Positions 1-6,229 of a stretch of DNA of 11,273 nucleotides are shown here, in pieces (the stretch's first letter is position 1; each line of letters starts with the position of its first letter). Below the pieces are notes generated by a model. The model had not been told where the DNA came from, did no database searches, and saw only the letters and a list, made by a program, of their open reading frames with translations. The DNA is from Acidobacteriota bacterium (GTDB taxonomy: Bacteria; Acidobacteriota; Terriglobia; UBA7540), in assembly GCA_021789565.1 (NCBI GenBank), contig JAJYJL010000131.1:1-11273 (forward strand). The letters run 5' to 3'. A program made the translations under genes and the position numbers.

Positions 1-1
1 G

Positions 2-2194
2 GAATGGGTGAGCCTGGTGCCTTACGGGCTGGGCCAGCAGCGCCCCAACGGCTACAAGGAAATCCTGGAGACCATCTGGGAAAACCGAGACAGCCTGCGC
101 TACGCGTGGCGGATCCTCAACGACGGCTGCTGCGACGGCTGCGCGCTCGGCACCCAGGGCATGCGCGACTGGACGATGAGCGGCATCCATCTGTGCGCGG
201 TGCGGCTGCGGCTGCTGCGCCTGAACACCATGCCCGCCATGGACTGGCGCCGGCTGGAAGACGTTGCGCCCTTGCAGGACAAGCACGAGCAGGGTTTGCG
301 CCGGCTGGGGCGTCTGGCTGTGCCGATGGTGCGGCAGCGTGGCGAAAAGGGTTTCCGGCGCGTGAGCTGGGACGAGGCCCTTGCCGTGATTGCCGAAAAA
401 CTGCGGCGGACCGATCCGCGTGGTCTGGCCTGGTACCTGACTTCCCGCGGCCTGACGAACGAAGCCTATTATGCCCACCAGAAAGTGGCTCGCTTTATCG
501 GCACCAACCACATTGACACCAGCGCCCGCATCTGCCACGCCCCCAGCACCACAGCTCTGATGTCTACGGTGGGCTGCGCCGCCACCACTTGCAGCTACCG
601 GGATTGGATTGGCAGCGACCTGGTGGTTTTTGTGGGAACCAACGTGGCCAACAATCAGCCCGTGGCCGCCAAGTATCTCTACTACGCCAAGAAGGCAGGC
701 ACCAAAGTTTTCCTGGTAAATCCGTACCTCGAGCCCGGCATGGAGCGCTACTGGATCCCGTCGGTGATGGAAAGCGCGCTGTTTGGAACGCGGATCGCCG
801 ACGATTTCTTCCAGGTGCTGCCCGGCGGCGATATCGCCTTCTTCTACGGCGTGTTGAAATACCTGATTGAAAACAACTGGCTCGACCGCGACTTTATTGA
901 CGAGCGCACCACAGGCTGGAGGGCGCTGGAGAAAAAAACTCGCAGCCTTCGCTGGGAAGACCTGGAGCGGGGGTCGGGGCTCACTCGGGCGGACATGTTG
1001 CGCTTTGCCGAGGCCTTCGGCAAGGCCAGGAGCGCGGTTTTTGTCTGGAGCATGGGCGTTACGCACCACCGCTATGCCAGCGACAACGTTCGCGCCATTG
1101 TGAACCTGCAACTGGCGCGCGGCAACGTGGGGCGGCCGTACACCGGCCTGATGCCTATCCGGGGACACAGCGGCGTGCAGGGCGGAGCGGAAATGGGCGC
1201 CATGCCGTCAGCTTATGTGCTGGGATTTCCTGTGAGCACGGAGAATGCCGAACGTTTTGCCTCGCCTGACATTTGGGGCTTTAGGCCGCCGGCGTGGAAA
1301 GGCATGGGCGCGGCGGAAATGATTCTCGGCGCCGAGCGCGGCGAAATCGACATGCTGTGGCAGAGCGGCGGCAACTTTATCGACACGCTGCCGGAGCCGG
1401 AGCGCATTTGCGATGCACTGGCCCGGTTGCGGCTGCGCGTCCATCAGGACATTGTCGTAAACCCCACCATGTTAGTTGACCCCGGAGAAACGGTGGTCCT
1501 GCTGCCCTCGCGGAACCGTTATGAACAGCGGGGCGGCGGCACGGAAACCAGCACCGAGCGGCGCGTGATCTATAGCCCCGAGATTCCCGGCCCGCGACCG
1601 GGCGAGGCTCGCGACGAATGGGAAATTCCCGTGATGCTGGCGCGGCACATGGACCCGGAAGGTGCGGCAAAGGCCTTCCCTTGGAAGGACACAGGTGACA
1701 TCCGGGCGGAAATCGACCGCATCTGCCCCACTTATCGCGGCATCGGAAAGCTGAGCAAGAAGGGCGACAGCTTCCAATACGGCGGGCCGCGCCTGCTGAC
1801 GGAAGGCTTTGGCACCCCGACCGGCAAAGGACACTTTTCCGCCGTCGAACGGCCGCAGGAACAGGTTCCGAAAGGGAAGTTCCTGCTGAGCACACGGCGC
1901 GGGAAACAATTTAACAGCATCGTGCAGAGCGACACCGATCCACTGAACGGCGCTCGCCGGGAGGACGTTCTGATGGCCGCTGAGGACGCCGCGCTGCTGG
2001 CGCTCAGGACGGGTGATACCGTGGTGCTGCGCAATGAGTACGGCAGTTTCCGCGGGCGGGTGAAAATTGACCGCATTAAGCCGGGAAGCCTGCAGGTCCA
2101 CTGGCCCGAAGGCAATGTGCTGATTCCGGCCGGGCGGCTCGACGAAAGCGGCGTACCGGACTACAACGCGGTGGTGGAGGTGTCACGAAGATAA
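2..2194 (+). CDS. FdhF/YdeP-family molybdopterin oxidoreductase (5' end outside window)
   Basis: Large molybdopterin-dependent oxidoreductase of the formate dehydrogenase H/YdeP type; the substrate cannot be told from sequence. The frame is open from base 2 and the first residues (EWVSLVPYGLG) already look like conserved family sequence, so the true start is probably upstream and the GTG at 8 internal. Numbering from that GTG, C42-x2-C45 and C63 form the N-terminal cysteine cluster, where an Fe-S centre sits in relatives. The motif ICHAPST near residue 176 aligns with the selenocysteine segment of E. coli FdhF (VUHGPSV), with Cys as likely Mo ligand. Rossmann-like cofactor segments follow (VVFVGTN, VFLVNP, GGDIAFFYG), and the molybdopterin-dinucleotide-binding C-terminal domain lies at about 600-728. 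No signal peptide is visible, although the extreme N-terminus is missing. It converges with the MobB-like gene. The family call is firm; the physiological role is open (E. coli YdeP is linked to acid resistance). Confidence 0.93.
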   Translation, partial: EWVSLVPYGLGQQRPNGYKEILETIWENRDSLRYAWRILNDGCCDGCALGTQGMRDWTMSGIHLCAVRLRLLRLNTMPAMDWRRLEDVAPLQDKHEQGLRRLGRLAVPMVRQRGEKGFRRVSWDEALAVIAEKLRRTDPRGLAWYLTSRGLTNEAYYAHQKVARFIGTNHIDTSARICHAPSTTALMSTVGCAATTCSYRDWIGSDLVVFVGTNVANNQPVAAKYLYYAKKAGTKVFLVNPYLEPGMERYWIPSVMESALFGTRIADDFFQVLPGGDIAFFYGVLKYLIENNWLDRDFIDERTTGWRALEKKTRSLRWEDLERGSGLTRADMLRFAEAFGKARSAVFVWSMGVTHHRYASDNVRAIVNLQLARGNVGRPYTGLMPIRGHSGVQGGAEMGAMPSAYVLGFPVSTENAERFASPDIWGFRPPAWKGMGAAEMILGAERGEIDMLWQSGGNFIDTLPEPERICDALARLRLRVHQDIVVNPTMLVDPGETVVLLPSRNRYEQRGGGTETSTERRVIYSPEIPGPRPGEARDEWEIPVMLARHMDPEGAAKAFPWKDTGDIRAEIDRICPTYRGIGKLSKKGDSFQYGGPRLLTEGFGTPTGKGHFSAVERPQEQVPKGKFLLSTRRGKQFNSIVQSDTDPLNGARREDVLMAAEDAALLALRTGDTVVLRNEYGSFRGRVKIDRIKPGSLQVHWPEGNVLIPAGRLDESGVPDYNAVVEVSRR

Positions 2195-2238
2195 AGCAGC
2201 CAGAATACGGAATGGGAATTACAAGAGGGGTTGCATCA

Positions 2239-2255
2239 GGATAACCACCTTATCC
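2239..2255. terminator. Small hairpin between convergent genes
   Basis: The 6-bp stem GGATAA/TTATCC with loop CCACC lies in the 79-base gap between the convergent stops at 2194 and 2274. The position suits a bidirectional terminator. There is no T-run on either side and the stem is AT-rich, so termination activity is uncertain. Confidence 0.2.
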
Positions 2256-2273
2256 CTCAATGCCTTGCGCGGA

Positions 2274-2879
2274 TCAGCTCAAGCCCACCTTCTGCCGGAC
2301 AAAATCGACCAGACCGTCACTGATGTCGTCCGGTCGTTCCAGATGGAAAGCCGGCTTGCTGTTGAGAATGCTGGCATTGATGCCCGCCCAGGAATGCTCG
2401 CTGGCGGGACCGATTGTTATCAGCGCGTCGGCCCGTTCAAGATACTTCCGCGCTGAGGCCTTGAAATCGTTTTGCGAAGGATCGAGTACAAACAGGTAGA
2501 TCGCAGGAGAAATGTGTCCCAGAATGCTGTTGCTTTCGATCATCACCCACTCTTCCCGGCGGAGGGCGCGGAGTAGCGAGGGAATGGCACGGGGAAGCTG
2601 GCCTTGGCGAACCCGCAGCCAAAGCGATCGCCGCGCGCCGGCCTGAAGGAACCGGCGAGTGTCGCCCCGTCCGTTGCGCTCGCGTTCCTCTGTTAGCAGG
2701 AAGCCGTGCTCACCTGGATCACACGAGCACGGCTCGCCATTGAGGGAACAGATTCCGTGGCCGTATTGAGTTATTTTTACAGCGACCCAATCCGGCGGGC
2801 GGATATGGTGGATCAGTTCCGCCATGACTGACGTCTTGCCGATGTTGCGGGAATGTCCGCCGATCACGACAGTCGTCAT
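2274..2879 (-). CDS. MobB-like P-loop nucleotide-binding protein
   Basis: A 201-residue P-loop protein resembling MobB, the GTP-binding accessory protein in molybdopterin guanine dinucleotide cofactor synthesis. From the ATG at 2879, a Walker A motif GGHSRNIGKTS spans residues 7-17. DTRRFLQAGA (73-82) matches the MobB-type D-[ST]-x-R-h-x-x-A-G-A element, and EEWVMIESNS resembles the segment holding the acidic residue downstream. Unlike ordinary MobB it has C44, C51, C53 and H58 (CSLNGEPCSCDPGEH), which could bind a metal. A GTG at 2891 would add four residues. I prefer the ATG because the fold begins at once, but neither start has a clear ribosome site. It is the last gene of the minus-strand run and faces the molybdoenzyme gene, which supports but does not prove a molybdenum-cofactor role. 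It could also be another P-loop GTPase of unknown function. Confidence 0.75.
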   Translation of the reverse strand: MTTVVIGGHSRNIGKTSVMAELIHHIRPPDWVAVKITQYGHGICSLNGEPCSCDPGEHGFLLTEERERNGRGDTRRFLQAGARRSLWLRVRQGQLPRAIPSLLRALRREEWVMIESNSILGHISPAIYLFVLDPSQNDFKASARKYLERADALITIGPASEHSWAGINASILNSKPAFHLERPDDISDGLVDFVRQKVGLS

Positions 2880-2887
2880 GCTGAGTA

Positions 2888-3007
2888 TCACTCAGGCCGA
2901 AGGGCCGGCCAATATTGGAGGCGATGTTCGAACAGATAGTCCCGGGCTAAGAATTTCTTGAGGAGGAGGGTTTCAGTCACAAAAACTCGCTGGCAGTGGA
3001 GTAGCAT
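2888..3007 (-). CDS. Possible small Cys-containing ORF upstream of the MobB-like gene
   Basis: In the 195-base gap between the bactofilin and the MobB-like gene, one minus-strand frame stays open from inside the bactofilin gene to a TGA at 2890-2888. The shown start is the only ATG in the gap in this frame (3007) and gives 39 residues, containing HCQRVFVTETLLLKKFLARD. Just before that ATG the same frame reads SCADCR, so a longer form using a TTG start inside the bactofilin gene would contain C-x2-C. The TGA overlaps the alternative GTG (2891) of the MobB-like gene and lies 8 bases before its ATG, as in translational coupling. No Shine-Dalgarno sequence is visible and I recognise no family. 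It may be noise. Confidence 0.22.
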   Translation of the reverse strand: MLLHCQRVFVTETLLLKKFLARDYLFEHRLQYWPALRPE

Positions 3008-3074
3008 CCGGCAATCAGCGCAGGAGTCCGGAGCTTTCTCCTGTGGCGGACGATTTGCATCGAATCTGCCCGCC

Positions 3075-3503
3075 CTACGTTTTTTGCTGCGCGTCTTCAA
3101 GTTCTGCGGACTGGTTTGGTGCGACGGGTGTTGGCATGTGGCACTGCCCGTCGAAGTACCCGCCTGGCTCCACGACAAGGGATACCGTATGGATGTCACC
3201 CAACACAACACCATTGGCCTTGATTTCGATCTTTTCGGCGGCATGCACTGTTCCTTTGACTTTGCCGGCTACGCTGATAAACTTGGTTCGGATGTCTCCT
3301 TCCACTTCGCCCTGTTCGGCGATAATCACGGCTCCGGAACAATGTATTTCGCCCTTGATGTGGGTGTTGATCCGAATCATGCCGGAGGAAACCGTCAGCT
3401 TGCCTTCGAACTCAAGCCCCGGCTCGAGCAGTCCAACAAGTTCCTGATCAACCAAAGGGTCCGACGACCTCCCTCCGAACAGTTCACGGAACTTCAACGC
3501 CAT
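3075..3503 (-). CDS. Bactofilin (DUF583 family polymer-forming cytoskeletal protein)
   Basis: A 142-residue bactofilin. The centre is a run of short beta-helix turns rich in G-x-[IV] repeats: FEGKLTVSSGMIRINTHIKG, EIHCSGAVIIAEQGEVEGDI, VAGKVKGTVHAAEKIEIKAN, and GVVLGDIHTVSLVVEPGGYF. Short, probably disordered tails flank it, as usual in the family. Bactofilins self-assemble into filaments without nucleotide and act as scaffolds for cell shape or chromosome segregation. The start at 3503 is chosen because GGAGGGGG lies five bases upstream; an ATG at 3515 overlaps that ribosome site and is unlikely. It follows parB by 76 bases on the same strand, so co-transcription is plausible. In Myxococcus xanthus, bactofilins position the ParABS machinery, so the neighbourhood suggests a similar role. 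That role is inference; the family call is strong. Confidence 0.93.
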   Translation of the reverse strand: MALKFRELFGGRSSDPLVDQELVGLLEPGLEFEGKLTVSSGMIRINTHIKGEIHCSGAVIIAEQGEVEGDIRTKFISVAGKVKGTVHAAEKIEIKANGVVLGDIHTVSLVVEPGGYFDGQCHMPTPVAPNQSAELEDAQQKT

Positions 3504-3569
3504 AACCCCCTCCATGCGTGCTGTGATTCAGCGGATGCTATGATTGCTTTAAAAGTGTTATAAAATAAT

Positions 3570-3598
3570 GATATATAATCTAAGTACGTATTATCCAA
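3570..3598 (-). promoter_or_regulatory. Candidate promoter for the bactofilin gene
   Basis: On the minus strand TTGGAT (3598-3593) and TATATC (3575-3570) are separated by 17 bases in a strikingly AT-rich stretch that begins within the last codons of parB. The matches to TTGACA and TATAAT are partial. Transcription from here would give the bactofilin mRNA a leader of about 60 bases, allowing expression apart from parAB. Confidence 0.22.
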
Positions 3599-4431
3599 TC
3601 ATAAATACGGCTCAGGTCTTCCGCGGAGAAATAGCTGATTTCAATCTTCCCCCGCCGTTCACTTCCGACAACTCTGACCCGCGTGCCAAGTGCTCGCTCG
3701 AGGTCCAAAACGGCCGCCCGCAGATTCGCATCAACTTTGGGAACAGGCTTCGGATCTGCTTTCCCTTTGGCGCCTCCTCGTGGAGCCACAAGGTTCTCCA
3801 GGTTCCTGACGGAAAGTCCCTTCTCGATAACGGCCTCTGCGAGCTTCGTTTGCGCCTCCGCAGAACTCAGAGTCAGGAGCGTCCGCGCATGGCCGGCGGA
3901 AATCTTGTCCTCCAGCAGAAGGGCCTGGACTGCGGGAGGCAAACCCAGGAGCCGAAGGGTGTTTGTCACTGTCGTACGGTTGACGCCAAGCCTTTCCGCA
4001 ATCTGTTCGTGGGTCAGGTGGAACTCCTCCTGGAGTCTCTCATAGGCCTTGGCAACTTCAAGAGGGTTAAGAGCTTCCCGCAGGAGGTTTTCAGCGAGTG
4101 CCTGCTCAAGTGCCTCGGCATCGCCGATATCCCGGATGACCGCCGGCACTTTTTCGAGGCCAGCCATGCTTGCGGCTCGCCAGCGCCGCTCCCCTGCGAT
4201 AAGCTGGTAGCGTTCTCCGAACGGACGAATGAGGATAGGCTGGATCAATCCACTCACGCGGATTGAGTTGGCAAGCTCGTCCAGGCCGTCCGCCGGCAAC
4301 TGAGTCCGTGGCTGGAAAGGATTGGGATCGATGAGGTTCAGCGATATCTGTTCAAGCTCCGCTGCAGAAGCCGGTGCCTCAGTTTCCCGCAACAGGGCGT
4401 TCAATCCTCGCCCCAGCGCCTTTCTGGTCAT
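3580..4431 (-). CDS. parB: Chromosome partitioning protein ParB
   Basis: A 283-residue ParB, the CTP-dependent DNA clamp that loads at parS and spreads on neighbouring DNA. The N-terminus has the typical RKALGRGLNALL segment (3-14), in many relatives the part that stimulates ParA ATPase. The ParB/Srx domain follows with DPNPFQPR (35-42) and the CTP-binding box GERRWRA (80-86). ENLLREALNP (114-123) corresponds to the conserved ENxxRxxLNP motif. A helix-turn-helix spans about 140-162 (LTHEQIAERLGVNRTTVTNT), and a C-terminal dimerisation region ends in RIYDWIIRT. Length is normal for a chromosomal ParB. Its start lies 53 bases inside parA in another frame, so translation is probably coupled. Two parS sites lie upstream in the same run. 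Confidence 0.97.
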   Translation of the reverse strand: MTRKALGRGLNALLRETEAPASAAELEQISLNLIDPNPFQPRTQLPADGLDELANSIRVSGLIQPILIRPFGERYQLIAGERRWRAASMAGLEKVPAVIRDIGDAEALEQALAENLLREALNPLEVAKAYERLQEEFHLTHEQIAERLGVNRTTVTNTLRLLGLPPAVQALLLEDKISAGHARTLLTLSSAEAQTKLAEAVIEKGLSVRNLENLVAPRGGAKGKADPKPVPKVDANLRAAVLDLERALGTRVRVVGSERRGKIEISYFSAEDLSRIYDWIIRT

Positions 4432-5185
4432 GGCTTATAACCTCTTTTGCAAGTTTAAGATAGCTTTCAGATCCGCGGCATTCAGGATCGTAAAGCAGCA
4501 CGGGTTTACCGTGGCTTGGTGCCTCTGCCAAACGGACATTTCTGGGAATCATGGTTTCAAAAACCTGATCACCAAAAAAGTCCTTTAAGTCGTCGTGTAC
4601 CTGATGCGAAAGGTTGGTTCGATCATCGAACATGGTCAGCAAAATGCCCTCGACAGCTAGCTTCGGGTTATGGGTACGGCGGATGCGGATCAGGGTATCC
4701 AGAAGCTCTGACACCCCCTCCAAGGCGAAATATTCGCATTGGATAGGCACAAGGACAGAATCGGCGGCGACGAGCGCATTGAGTGTAAGCAGATCAAGCG
4801 CCGGCGGGCAGTCGAGCAGGGTGTAATTGAAGCGATCTCGAATGGGGTCTAGCTTTCCGCGGAGGACCTGTTCCCTTGCAGCCCTGGAGACAAGTTCCAC
4901 GTTGGCCCCTACGAGGTTCTTGTCGGACGGAATCAATTGGATTCCCTCGGCGGGGCCGGGAAGAATAAGTTCCGTAAGGGGAGTGTCCAGAATCAGCGAG
5001 TGGTAAAGCGAGCGACGTGATGGATCCTTCGGAAAGCCGAAACCACTGGTGGTATTCGCCTGCGGATCGCAGTCAATTACCAGTGTCCACATATCCTGGG
5101 CAGCCAGAGATGCGGCCAGGTTGATGGCGGTGGTCGTTTTGCCCACTCCGCCTTTCTGATTGGCAATGGCGATAACACGTCCCAT
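4379..5185 (-). CDS. parA: Chromosome partitioning ATPase ParA (Soj)
   Basis: A 268-residue ParA/Soj of the small chromosomal type without an N-terminal DNA-binding extension. It has the deviant Walker A box KGGVGKTT (11-18) with the signature lysine K11, the Walker A' segment VIDCDPQAN (36-44), and the Walker B segment LLDCPPALDLL around 120-130. ATP-bound ParA dimers coat the nucleoid, and ParB-stimulated hydrolysis moves parS-bound complexes. The Shine-Dalgarno sequence is modest (GGAA about 10 bases upstream). The last codons overlap the parB start by 53 bases, giving ParA a basic tail after LAKEVIS that ends in RIERPVAGN. A perfect parS lies about 70 bases upstream of the start, so ParB binding there could influence parA expression (inference). 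Confidence 0.97.
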   Translation of the reverse strand: MGRVIAIANQKGGVGKTTTAINLAASLAAQDMWTLVIDCDPQANTTSGFGFPKDPSRRSLYHSLILDTPLTELILPGPAEGIQLIPSDKNLVGANVELVSRAAREQVLRGKLDPIRDRFNYTLLDCPPALDLLTLNALVAADSVLVPIQCEYFALEGVSELLDTLIRIRRTHNPKLAVEGILLTMFDDRTNLSHQVHDDLKDFFGDQVFETMIPRNVRLAEAPSHGKPVLLYDPECRGSESYLKLAKEVISHDQKGAGARIERPVAGN

Positions 5186-5256
5186 GGTCTTTTCATTCCG
5201 GAACAGGAGGATGAGAACCTATCAAAGCAGGGCTTTTAAATCAAGGGTTATTGTGA

Positions 5257-5272
5257 TGTTTCACGTGAAACA
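5257..5272. promoter_or_regulatory. parS site 1, perfect 16-bp palindrome
   Basis: TGTTTCACGTGAAACA is a perfect inverted repeat and matches the widely conserved bacterial parS consensus TGTTNCACGTGAAACA at every position. It lies in the 140-base gap between rsmG and parA. It should be a ParB loading site for chromosome segregation. Confidence 0.96.
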
Positions 5273-5325
5273 TGGTCGGTATTTATCGGGAAATTATCTG
5301 TAAGAATTTGATATTCCATGGCTTA

Positions 5326-6012
5326 CTATAATGTCATCCTCACTCGCCTGCCTGCCAGAACCATCCTTTCATGGCTGAGCGGAATCTCGACGGGCTCCGA
5401 CCATCGCAGGTCGGGGGTAAATTGCCTTATTTCCGCCTCCTGTTGCCTGCCAGCCCAGAGGCAGAGCGATCCGCCTACTTTCAGCAGGTCGGCTGCAAGT
5501 GGTACCAGCGATTCGAGGCCTCCCACAGCCCGCGCTGTAACGATATCGAAAGATCGAACCGGTTCGGTTCTCCAAAAGGCTTCCACCCTGCTGTCAAGAA
5601 CCAATACTGAACTCATGTCGCATGCTCTGGAAACCTCTTTCAGGAAGGCCCGCTTTTTGGCACGTGGTTCCAATAGGACAACTTCAAGCTGCGGTGCGAT
5701 CAGCTTAACGGCTAAGCCTGGGAATCCTGCGCCACTACCGATATCGAGCAGACGCCCTCCCAAATGTACCACGTGCGAAAGAAGAAAACTCTCGCCAAAA
5801 TGCCTGGTTATGCACTCTTCAGGAGTTCTGACCGATGTCAAATTGATCTTCTGGTTCCAGCGAAGGAGAAGATTGAGATAGACGAGGAGCTTGTCAATGG
5901 TTTCGTCGGGAAGAGAAATCCTAAACAGCGTGAGCAGTTCGCGGACATTGTTCCTGTCGAGCATCAGAAAATATTCTAGAATAGGCGGCAGCATCTGGCA
6001 ACTTTGCGACAT
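5326..6012 (-). CDS. rsmG: 16S rRNA (guanine-N7) methyltransferase RsmG (GidB)
   Basis: A 228-residue SAM-dependent methyltransferase that makes m7G527 (E. coli numbering) in 16S rRNA. Visible features are WNQKINLTSV (52-61), the RHF element (70-72), the SAM-binding loop LLDIGSGAGFPG (88-99), and then VVLLEPRAKKRAFLKEV and FDIVTARAVG, all typical of GidB. The start is uncertain: the ATG at 6012 gives the longest form, while the ATG at 5964 (MLDRNNVREL) begins where most family members do. Neither has a clear Shine-Dalgarno sequence. It stands upstream of parA in the classic gid-par order, with a parS on each side. mnmG (gidA), its frequent partner, is absent; an M50 protease gene lies upstream instead. 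Confidence 0.96.
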   Translation of the reverse strand: MSQSCQMLPPILEYFLMLDRNNVRELLTLFRISLPDETIDKLLVYLNLLLRWNQKINLTSVRTPEECITRHFGESFLLSHVVHLGGRLLDIGSGAGFPGLAVKLIAPQLEVVLLEPRAKKRAFLKEVSRACDMSSVLVLDSRVEAFWRTEPVRSFDIVTARAVGGLESLVPLAADLLKVGGSLCLWAGRQQEAEIRQFTPDLRWSEPVEIPLSHERMVLAGRRVRMTL

Positions 6013-6085
6013 TTGTCATGAGGTAGCCCGAGCTACGCCTTACCGGTCGCAGCGGCTCATAGAGTAGAGGAACGGGAAAGAACGA

Positions 6086-6101
6086 TGTTTCACGTGGAAC
6101 A
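6086..6101. promoter_or_regulatory. parS site 2
   Basis: TGTTTCACGTGGAACA reads TGTTCCACGTGAAACA on the minus strand, a full match to the consensus TGTTNCACGTGAAACA with one break in perfect symmetry. It lies upstream of rsmG, 829 bases from site 1. The pair brackets rsmG, as expected for clustered origin-proximal parS sites. Confidence 0.92.
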
Positions 6102-6229
6102 ATCAGCGGTTGTGAGGGGTTAAACAGGAACTTCATTCTCATGCACTGGAGCCTACTCTTATAGCCTATCGCTGGCTACCCCCTCCTGTCTGTAAAAACT
6201 TAACTCATTCATAACACTGGCGAAATTCC

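Noticed and set aside
533..535. Selenocysteine at the molybdenum-ligand position of the molybdoenzyme
   Set aside because: The codon is TGC (Cys), not TGA, and no in-frame TGA occurs before the natural stop.
1472..2101. Long minus-strand ORF inside the molybdoenzyme gene
   Set aside because: Antisense to a strong gene in GC-rich DNA; the translation has no recognisable motif. The same applies to 1377-1895 on the minus strand.
2958..3563. 201-codon + strand ORF opposite the bactofilin, preceded by a purine-rich GGAGGAGGG
   Set aside because: The ribosome-site-like sequence is attractive, but the frame mostly mirrors the bactofilin gene and has no family resemblance.
3568..4266. 232-codon + strand ORF opposite parB
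   Set aside because: Antisense shadow; no motif, while parB motifs are intact.
5765..5780. Third CACGTG-centred site, TGTACCACGTGCGAAA, as a parS
   Set aside because: Four mismatches to the parS consensus and located inside rsmG coding sequence.
5921..6142. 73-codon minus-strand ORF overlapping the rsmG start and containing parS site 2
   Set aside because: Wrong frame for rsmG, no Shine-Dalgarno sequence, no motif; the centromere site explains the sequence conservation expected here.
5186..6229. Replication origin with DnaA boxes near parABS
   Set aside because: I found no cluster of TTATCCACA-like boxes; isolated partial matches (for example TTATCCAAT near 3590) are not enough.
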